Below, piece after piece: positions 56,726 through 64,000 of a DNA stretch of 64,000 nucleotides (positions are counted from its first letter, which is position 1; each line of letters starts with the position of its first letter). The position numbers and the translations under genes were made by a program. Below the pieces are notes generated by a model. The model was not told where the DNA came from and did no database searches. It saw only the letters and a list, made by a program, of their open reading frames with translations. Source of the stretch: Dermacentor variabilis. Taxonomy: Eukaryota; Arthropoda; Arachnida; Ixodida; Ixodidae. The DNA is taken from positions 203,175,729 to 203,239,728 of the forward strand of contig NC_134568.1 in NCBI RefSeq assembly GCF_050947875.1, written 5' to 3'.

Positions 56726-57563
56726 CCCTAGGGCAGGCAAGCGAGTATAGGAGAAAAAGCGGGAATAAGACTTGATGTCCTCCGTATACGGATTGATTTA
56801 CAACTTTTTACCTTGGTGTTGTCACGTGTATCGCCCTGTTGGCATGACAGCATGAAGCTGGGTCTGGAAGAGCTTGGAGAGGAGCACGTGTTTGTTTTTG
56901 AATTATAAGAGGTGGTTTAGGGGCCCTGGATCTGACTTTGGCAAGTCTGAGTCAAAGTGAGCTTGGCTGAGCATGAGTGAGTCCTAAGCAAAAGTATTGT
57001 AGAAGTGAATCTGGAGTGAATTCTATTTATTTTCCAACCTATGAACCTACTGCTATTATTACTATAAATATAAATAAGTGTGGACAGTAAGATAGATGGG
57101 AGGAAGCTAGAGAAGACACTTAATGGTAACAAGAAGTGAAAGTTGTATTGTTGATAAAAATTCGGCAGAACCCATCTCACGTTAACTGTCGACAGTAACG
57201 TGCTTAGCATTGAATCAATATAGCGACGCAGCGTATTGCTACCGTCGAAACAAGTTATGTAAGAGGTGTGTGCTGTAGTGGGACTCCCTTTTCGCACATC
57301 CCCAAGAACATTCGGCGCCATCTAGTACCGCCGCCGTGACGCCTGCGTGTCGTTCTGTGCAAACGCTGAGAAACGCAACGTGCGGCAATCGGAATCCTCT
57401 CTCGTGGATGGAATGATGGATGTTATGAGCGTCCCCTTTGGAAAGGGGCTGTGGGTTGCGCCACCAAGCTCTTGCTATTATACTGCCTAATGTCCTACTT
57501 AGGTTAAACAATAAAAAAAGAAAAAAAACACTACGAACTCCCACAACCAAATTTTCTGATCCC

Positions 57564-58713
57564 CTATTGCGAACTGTGCTTTTGTACGACTCCGTTTTTT
57601 GCCGTTTCCCTACTTTTCTTCCACCAATCCTTCAATCGCCTCTTACTAATCGCTATTGCGGACATGTTTACTTTTCCACTGCTCTCGCTGAACCCAAGGG
57701 CTTCAAGGAGGCCAGTGGTGCCTAAATCGGCAGCTGGGTAGACGTCTCCACATTCTAATAAAACATGCTCCATAGTTTCCCTAGCTTTACCGCAGCAAGC
57801 ACATGCTTCTTCTTCATTTCTTATATCTCGCTTTATAGGTGCGTGTTCTAAGGCATCCCAATCTCGCTTCGAAAAGTAATAAGCTTCCCTTTGAGTTATC
57901 ATAAATTGTTTCTTTCCTGATTTCGTTTTTTCCTCTTAAGTAGTTACTCATGGCAGGTTTCTTTTCCATTGCCGCCACCCGTAAGATTATTTCGGCCTCT
58001 CTGACGTTCCGCTTGACGTTCTTTGTTGCTGTACGTGTTGCCCGCCCTACAGGCCGCATACTTGCTGGTAAGCTTCCTGGTCCTTTTCCTCCACTGTGAA
58101 TCAATGTTTTTCCTGTATAGATACCTCAACACTCTCCCAGCCAATTTACTTTCTTCCATATTCCTCAGTCGTTCTTCATACTCAATTTTACTGCGAGCTT
58201 CCCTCACTTCAAAACTAGTCCAGCCCATATCAGCCTGCACAACTTTATTTATAGTCTTCCCGTGAGCGCCCAATGCGAGGCGACCCACTGACCTTTGGTT
58301 CACATCGAGTCCTGATTGTACCCCTGATTTAAAGCAAACAACCGCAATCCCAAAAGTAAGTCCTGCAACCATTACACCTTTTCACATACCTCGGAGCACC
58401 TCGTACCTATTAGTATCCCCATAGCGCTCTGCGCTTCATTATGGCTGCCCCCATTTCTCTTCCCCTTCACTGTTATTGTTTTTTCCTGTGTTTCCATATA
58501 TCTATTGCCGTCGTTTATCCATATACCAAGGTATTTACATTCTCTTACCCGAGGTATTTCCTGGCCCTGTGTCGCCACTGTCTGTTCACAGTTTTCAATG
58601 AATACCATAACTCCTGATTTTCTAACACTAAATTTGAAACCTAAATTGTTGCCTTCCTGTCCGCAGATATTAGCCAGATGTTGCAAATCACTTTGCTTGT
58701 TATCTAGCAACAC
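57564..58713 (-). pseudogene. copy B: ORF2 thumb and C-terminal zinc module
   Basis: It continues the RT from LLDNKQSDLQHLANICG and NLGFKFSVRKSGVMVF, through the thumb (CKYLGIWINDGNRYMETQ) and a charged region (IEYEERLRNMEES, VLRYLYRKNIDSQWRKR). The end carries EACACCGKARETMEHVLLEC, a C-x2-C...H-x4-C module. Frame breaks occur near 58372 and about 57950. Copy A at 30.4-31.6 kb preserves the same order. Confidence 0.75.
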
Positions 58714-59494
58714 AATATCGTCCGCATAAAATAAACCTGAAAGCTGCTGCTGTACTACTGTACCCGCCTGTTTGTATGAGATTGAAACCGATATTACTTC
58801 CTTCTAGCGCCCTCTCCATCCTCACCATGTACATCACAAACAGCAGTGGGGATAAAGGGCACCCCTGTCTCAGTCCCTTGTTGATATGAACTTTCTCCTC
58901 GCTCCTCATCCCTTCCCATTCAATGCATACGGTATTTTCTAGATAAATCTCTCTCAAAATCTGTAGACAATCGTCACCTAAGCCTTTCCCTTCCAGAATA
59001 TCCCACAAAATTTTCAGGTCTACGTTGTCATGGGCTCCTGTAATGTCTAAAAAGGCCACATATAACGGTCTGCTTTCTACTTTTGATATTCCAATACACA
59101 GAGTAAGAACAAATAAGTTATCGTCTAAACGCTTACCTATTCTGAAGCCATTCTGAAGTTCTCCCAAAATGCCATTATTCTCTGCCCATGCTTGAAGCTT
59201 TAATTTGATTACCTGCATTGCTAACCTGTATATTACTGATGTAATGGTCAACGGTCTATACGAGTGAATTCTATCTTTCTCCCCCTTACCTTTATAAATT
59301 AAATTCATTCTACTTTGTCGCCAACTGTCTCGTATTCGTCTATCTTGTAAAATTTTTTCCACTGCTTTCATCAGAGCTTCCTTACTTTTTGGTCCTAGTT
59401 CATTAATTAGCCTAACGGAAACCTCGTCTAGCCCTGTGGCTGTGCACTTAGGAATTTTCTCTTCGGCTTTCTTCCAGTTGAAATTTGTCAGCAC
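58700..59494 (-). pseudogene. copy B: reverse transcriptase palm
   Basis: An open frame of 264 codons: RRIRDSWRQSRMNLIYKGKG, SYRPLTITSVIYRLAMQVI, GELQNGFRIGKRLDDNLF, LYVAFLDITGAHDNVD (motif A) and GLRQGCPLSPLLFVMYM (motif B). Motif C, GLFYADDIVLLD, is intact but lies in the neighbouring frame (about 58735-58700), after a one-base shift. So the polymerase residues are all present and the copy is disabled by indels. Confidence 0.8.
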
Positions 59495-60251
59495 CAGCTC
59501 TTTTTCCCACCTGGGTCTCTTTCATGTTTTTTTTTTCCTTCAGGTACAACCTCGGCATTGCCTTAGAAAGATTTGGCTGCTATTTTTCGGATGTAATTTA
59601 TTGCCGCTTCTCCTTCCAGTCTGTTTTCATCTTCGTCTAGGATATGTTGTTGTATTGTTGTTGACTTCCTGCCTAATAATTTTATGTGGTTCCAAAATAT
59701 TCTAGGTGCGGCCTTCTATTTCTCTAGTATTTCTGACAACCAACGTTCACTTTCACCTTTTATATTTGCTTGCACCAGTATTTGAACCATAGACTTTTTC
59801 TCCCGGTATATTTCCCATTTACTGGCTACTTCATCCTGCGGCAACTGCGCCTTCTTTGCCTGCCTGTGCTCTCGAGATGCTCTCTGTCGTTCGGCGATCG
59901 CTTCTCGTATTTCCCTCCTGCTAGTAACAGCGCAAAATGTAGACAAGGGACGAGAGAAGAAGACACCACAAGCGCTGTGGTGTCTTCTTCTCTCCTCCCT
60001 TGTCTACATTTTGCGCTGTTACTAGCAGGATGGAAAACCAACAAGCCCAAGCTGCTATTCTATCGTATTTCCCTGTTCCACCAGCTTTTCGGTTTCTTTT
60101 TTCCTTTCCAACGAACATGTTGTTTCTCTTTCCGTATTTCTGTCGTAATTACACTTAGAAGCTCACAATATTCCCACTCTTTATTTGGCCATTTGCCAAG
60201 TTATTCCTCGACTCTAGTGACTATATTTGTTATTTGTTCAGCGTTCAAATT
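59495..60251 (-). pseudogene. copy B: endonuclease-RT linker, proximal part
   Basis: A charged, helical linker (EIYREKKSMVQILVQANIKG, RWLSEILEK at 59946-59716) that joins endonuclease and RT. It is interrupted by the hairpin insertion at 59917-60062 and ends at the RTE insertion at 60252. Confidence 0.55.
59917..60062. mobile_element. 146-bp hairpin insertion with 12-bp target duplication
   Basis: TCGTATTTCCCT is present at 59905-59916 and 60063-60074. Between the two, 59917-59970 and 59976-60029 are inverted copies of 54 nt (one mismatch seen) around a 5-nt loop, AGCGC. A 33-nt tail follows that begins ATGGAAAACCAACAAGCCCA. The long duplication fits target-primed insertion. The tail and arm motifs remind me of Penelope-like element ends in ticks, but I cannot prove it here. 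Confidence 0.75.
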
Positions 60252-60304
60252 ATAGACCGATGAAAAATTATAGACCGATCAGCTTACTGTCCGTTGCCTA
60301 CAAA

Positions 60305-60929
60305 CCATAGAGTTTCTCACTATAACACCTAGAGGGTAATCTGGCGCCACCGTCTATGGGAGTTTCTTAAGGGGGCACCGTGCCGCCATGGGAATGACGG
60401 TATATGTGTCTGCGAGGCTCGTGTTGGCTGGTGTTGTAAGAGGCTTCGTCTAAAACGTGGATATGGCTACGAAAATAACGCGTTCTCAAAGTAAAATCTT
60501 CATAAAATGTTTCCATTCACGCATATTACATCTTTACTCACCCACAATGCATGACCAAGCGAAGAAAAGCAAGAACAGACGACCAACTGTTTCAAAGCGA
60601 GCGCGAACCTTGTCGTCTGTCCTCCAACTTTAGCGGCCCGCTGATACTTTTTACGTAACATGTAGTCGTACACACAATAACAAGTTCTCATAGTTAAACA
60701 AAACATGTTTTCGAGTAATAATAAAGCTAAAACAGCTTTTCACGTGCTGTTTTAGTAGAAAGTGAATCATTCTGACAGACGGAACGGTACTTGCCAAGCT
60801 CGTCTTCAAGATGTCTTGTCTCTACGAGAACGATGCCAATCCGAAGTCACAATATACCGGCATTCCCATGCATACCACAGCGCAGCAGCGCCAGATTTCC
60901 CTCTAGGTAATGTAGTGAGAAACTCTATG
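60305..60929. mobile_element. MITE with about 42-bp inverted ends and 7-bp target duplication
   Basis: The insertion splits the RTE codons for AYKVFTK: CTACAAA is at 60298-60304 and again at 60930-60936 but once in RTE copy 1. The termini are inverted: CATAGAGTTTCTCACTATAA on the left and CATAGAGTTTCTCACTACAT on the right (reverse complement), then CCTAGAGGG-AATCTGGCGC on both. There is no transposase. CA...TG ends and a 7-bp duplication are shared with the P-like element at 16811-18668, so it may use a related transposase. Confidence 0.85.
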
Positions 60930-61056
60930 CTACAAAATATTTACTAAGGTAATCGCAAATAGAATCAGGAACACCTTAGACTTCTGTCAAGCAAAGGACC
61001 AGGCAGGATTCCGTAAAGGCTACTCAACAATAGATCATATTCACACTATCAATCAG

Positions 61057-62094
61057 GTGATAGAGAAATGTGCGGAATATAACCAACCCTTATATACAGC
61101 TTTCATTGATTACGAGAAAGCGTTTGATTCTGTCGAAACCTCAGCAGTCACAGACGCATTACGGAATCAGGGTGTAGACGAGCCGTATGTAAAAATACTA
61201 AAAGATATCTACAGCGGCTCCACAGCCACCGTAGTCCTCCATAAAGCAAGCAACAAAATCCCAATAAAGAAAGGCGTCAGGCAGGGAGATACGATATCGC
61301 CAATGCTATTCACAGCGTGTTTTCAGGAGGTATTCAGAGACCTGGATTGGGAAGAATTGGGGATAAAATTTAATGGAGAATACCTTAGTAACTTGCGATT
61401 CGCTGATGATATTGCCTTGCTTAGTAACTCAGGGGACCAATTGCAATGCATGCTCACTGACCTGGAGAGGCAAAGCAGAAGAGTGGGTCTAAAAATTAAC
61501 CTGCAGAAAACTAAAGTAATGCTTAACAGTCTCGGAAGAGAACAGCAATTTACAATAGGCAGCGAGGCACTGGAAGTCGTAAGGGAATACATCTACTTAG
61601 GGCAGGTAGTGACGGCGGATCCGGATCATGAGACGGAAATAATCAGAAGAATAAGAATGGGCTGGGGTGCGTTTGGCAGGCATTCTCAGATCATGAACAG
61701 CAGGCTGCCATTATCCCTCAAGAGAAAAGTATATAATAGCTGTGTATTACCAGTACTCACCTACGGGGCAGAAACCTGGAGGCTTACGAAAAGGGTTCTA
61801 CTCAAATTGAGGACGACGCAACGAGCTATGGAAAGAAGAATGATAGGTGTAACGTTAAGGGATAAGAAAAGAGCAGATTGGGTGAGGGAACAAACGCGAG
61901 TTAATGACATCTTAGTTGAAATCAAGAAAAAGAAATGGGCATGGGCAGGACATGTAATGAGGAGGGAAGATAACCGATGGTCATTAAGGGTTACGGACTG
62001 GATCCCTAGGGAAGGGAAGCGTAGCAGGGGCGGCAGAAAGTTAGGTGGGCGGATGAGATTAAGAAGTTTGCAGGCATGGCATGGCCACAATTAG
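61057..62094 (+). pseudogene. RTE copy 4: RT and C-terminal part with intact FADD
   Basis: An open frame of 345 codons: LYTAFIDYEKAFDSVE (motif A), GVRQGDTISPMLF (motif B) and LRFADDIALLSNSG (motif C, Asp codon at 61408-61410), then the C-terminal region to RREDNRWSLRVTDWIPRE. A lost G in the run near 62028 shifts the last 25 codons out of frame. The coding sequence also lacks everything upstream of the truncation. Motif C and the residues before motif A (YTAF) differ from copies 1 and 2 and look ancestral. Confidence 0.9.
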
Positions 62095-62194
62095 TACATG
62101 ACCGGGGTTGTTGGAGAAGTATGGGAGAGGCCTTTGCCCTGCAGTGGGCGTAACCAGGCTGATGATGATGATGATGATGATGAGCGTTCAAATT

Positions 62195-62898
62195 TGGACT
62201 GGCCATTTTGCACTCCTCGCTCTCGTTCCCAACTACACATCCCATTTTCAAAATGATGCGTTTATGATCGCTCCCTATGCTGCTATACCCTTCCTTATCG
62301 AAGACCATTTCTCTCAACTTATCATTAATTCCTTCTGTCAGACAGTAATCAATTGTTGCTTGCCGGTTTCCCACTGCCCCACGTGATCTGCCCTTCACAC
62401 TTAGGCCCTGTATTCACGATAACGAGGTTATGTTGCTCACAAAGGTCTAGCATTGACTTCCCGTTGTTGTCAGTATAGCCATCTAAATCCTGTATGTGGG
62501 CATTCATGTCACCTAATAGGATAATTTCAGCACCATTGCCGAAACCCTTAATATCAGCGCTTATGCATTCCACTTACTCTTTATTCTTCTCTGTGCAATT
62601 ATTTCCTGTCCACAAATACGTGACGCACAGCCAAGTTTTTTTTTTCCCACTCATTGTACACGATAACCAAAGATGCTCTTGACATTTTGAATTTACTCTT
62701 TTCCATTTGGCTCCCTGATGGATGAGCATTCCGACTCCCCCCTCCTTTTCTTTCCAACTTAGTTCTATTGCTCTCCATCACTGGCGGCTCTTCTGAGTCT
62801 CTAAGGTGCGTTTCTCTCACCGCATGCACTCCTATTTGTTCGCTATTTAACTGCTCCTCAATCTCTGCCCACTTTTCCTTTCTTCTGCCGCCCAGCAT
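62195..62898 (-). pseudogene. copy B: APE-type endonuclease
   Basis: Blocks in order on the minus strand are IGVHAVRETHLRDSEEPP (Glu-containing second motif), ILLGDMNAHIQDLDGY (GDFNA block with Met), DLCEQHNLVIVN, then in another frame ATIDYCLTEGIND and SIGSDHKRIILKM (SDH block). This domain nicks the target. At least two frame changes break it (about 62700 and 62390). Confidence 0.7.
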
Positions 62899-62954
62899 GT
62901 TTATGTAGTCTATTGCATGGCAAGCTCTCTTTTTTGCTTGCCTCCTTCTTTCTG

Positions 62955-63934
62955 TTATCGACGGCGATGCTCATCTGAGGTTCCCCCTAGGGGACCTTCT
63001 TCATTACTACCTACTCTGGCCTCCTGAGCGCCCGTGGGCTCCCTAAATAAAGCAACAGCGCGACCATCAAGTCGCCAGCCCACTTCTTGTGCCAGTCTGT
63101 AATTGAAGTGGATCCCGTCTCGTTTAAAACCTCCAAAGCTTCTCACTTCCCTGTTTTACTTCGACAACCTCGAAGCCTTTCTCTCGACTCATTTTCCATA
63201 GCACCTCATTAGCAGCCATTACTGCTCTTTGTAGGTGACCGTCACGTACAGGCACCTCCGGCACCGTGCACACCACGATCTGCACCTGAGGGGATAGCTC
63301 GCCCAAGTCGTCCACCCCCCTTCGCCAAGCGCTGGGCTATTCCTGTCCCTTTCCTGTTTAGGACGTCATTTAGCCCACCGGCTTGCTAGTATGACAAGGT
63401 TGCACACGTGGGCACTTTCCGCGAGCTTTTCTTTTGCTCGCTCATGACAGACCACAGTGTCCGCCCTGGAAATGTCCCTACCGCCACTCTTTTATCGCCT
63501 TTCATCCTCTCCACAATTACTTCTGAGCGCCCAGCCAGGTTTGAGTCGCCGGTGATAATCACTCTTTCACTCTCTGCTACCTCTCCCTGCTTCCCTTTGT
63601 CCTTTTCCGCGTGATTCGGACTCGACAAGGGGCATTGTCCCATGTGCCCCTGCTTTTTCCGCGTGGCAGCCTCAAGGTAGGTGCCGCTCTTTCCAGCTAA
63701 CCCTTCACTACGTTGCACGCATTCCACGTACTTTGCTAGCCCTCCCGCTCCTGTCACGTCGGGTGACTGCATTCCATTGTCACGCACATTCTCGTTCACA
63801 GTGGCGGCCCTGTTCAGCTTTTCCTCGGCTGCTTCAAGTCTTTTTTCAACTACCTTCCGTGCATCACGCTCCCTGCTTAGCTCACTTTTGAGCTGTTCCA
63901 CCTGTTTGACAAGGTCTTCCTGGAAGGCCTCCAT
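62955..63934 (-). pseudogene. copy B: ORF1 with coiled coil and SGNH-esterase-like domain
   Basis: It starts at ATG 63934 with a coiled coil (VKQVEQLKSELSRERDARKV, EKRLEAAEEKLNR). A linker follows and then an SGNH/GDSL-type hydrolase fold: VIITGDSNLAGRSEVIVERM (the Gly-Asp-Ser of block I), VVCTVPEVPVRDGHLQRAVM with AANEVLW, and FKRDGIHFNYRLAQEVG (the Asp-x-x-His of block V). Frame changes occur near 63390 and 63130. Esterase-like ORF1 proteins occur in CR1-group and some other non-LTR elements, where the domain is thought to aid membrane or RNP functions. The start upstream of 63934 is not excluded. Confidence 0.7.
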
Positions 63935-64000
63935 TTTCTGCAGCCTAGTATCGACATCACAGTGTATGTCAGTTTACTTGATTCCCTCTCCATTCTCATC

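Larger units (their letters stand above)
43441..57384. other. long AT-richer region, largely free of recognisable transposons
   Basis: Unlike the flanks, this 14 kb lacks retroelement coding remnants. It contains the entries listed below (candidate exons at 44167, 51305 and 53177; a composite SINE at 52461; diverged tandem duplications) and otherwise only short chance open frames. Its base composition and the spread of AATAAA signals fit introns, untranslated sequence or intergenic DNA of the host. I cannot name a host gene. Confidence 0.5.
60252..62182 (+). mobile_element. RTE copy 4, 5'-truncated, with 12-bp target duplication
   Basis: AGCGTTCAAATT occurs at 60240-60251 and 62183-62194, flanking the insertion. 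The copy starts in the RT region (NYRPISLLSVAYK codons) and ends with a GATGAT tail. A 625-bp MITE interrupts it at 60305-60929. It lies in the opposite orientation to the host element. Confidence 0.95.
57405..64000 (-). mobile_element. esterase-type non-LTR retrotransposon, long copy B, nested insertions, runs off the window
   Basis: On the minus strand this has ORF1 (63934 to about 62955) with a coiled coil and an SGNH-esterase-like domain; an APE endonuclease (62898-62195); a linker interrupted by two insertions; RT (59494-58372); and a C-terminal CCHC-type module (about 57820). The 3' end has CATCC repeats (about 57405-57420). Copy A at 30430-31590 has the same 3' end. Insertions are a hairpin unit at 59917-60062 and RTE copy 4 at 60252-62182. 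The 5' end lies beyond 64000. ORF1 esterase domains are known in CR1-group elements, but the RT style here differs from the CR1-like element at 21-25 kb; the clade is unassigned. Confidence 0.8.

Overview
The window looks like nuclear DNA of a hard (ixodid) tick. This is inferred from several copies of a tRNA-derived SINE that matches my memory of the ixodid Ruka family, from an RTE-type retrotransposon with a GATGAT tail, and from the overall mix of R1/I-like, CR1-like, Ty3/gypsy, mariner and THAP-transposon remains. Nothing bacterial, plasmid or phage is present. There is no operon structure and no convincing full-length host gene.

Layout. 0-0.35 kb: mariner transposase fragment running off the left edge. 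0.66-4.6 kb (minus): decayed RNase H-bearing non-LTR element with a SINE inserted in its reverse transcriptase. 5.85-8.93 kb: a 1.24-kb unit repeated about 2.5 times in tandem. 9.9-14.0 kb: RT remnant, full SINE, then an RTE element with an open frame of 979 codons. 14.2-15.8 kb: GATAAGG minisatellite, G-tracts and a 1-kb CGTCGT-type degenerate array. 16.2-20.9 kb (minus): a second RTE copy split by a 1,858-bp THAP (P-like) DNA transposon with a 7-bp target duplication. 20.9-25.3 kb (minus): a nearly intact CR1/L2-type element lying between two (TA)n tracts; its ORF1 opens with a 2A-like peptide. 25.3-28.1 kb (minus): another RNase H-bearing element. 28.3-31.6 kb: 3' ends of RTE and of an esterase-type non-LTR element. 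32.5-33.8 kb: a THAP-coding, TTAA-flanked (Kolobok-like) element. 34.5-39.5 kb: a Ty3/gypsy element with both LTRs and a 4-bp target duplication but no integrase. 39.8-57.2 kb: AT-richer and mostly free of recognisable transposons, with a few candidate exons, one composite SINE and diverged minisatellites; this is the best candidate for host intronic or intergenic DNA. 57.4-64 kb (minus): a long esterase-type non-LTR element that contains a hairpin insertion and an RTE insertion, the latter itself carrying a 625-bp MITE.

How it fits together: almost every recognisable gene belongs to a mobile element, and nesting gives a relative order of events (for example, esterase-type element, then RTE, then MITE). 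The observations most worth following are the 2A-like leader of the CR1-type ORF1, an RTE lineage whose two copies share a Tyr in place of a catalytic Asp, two different THAP-carrying DNA transposons with visible target duplications, and the gypsy element that lost its integrase. Gene clade names rest on motif recognition by eye; no database search was run.
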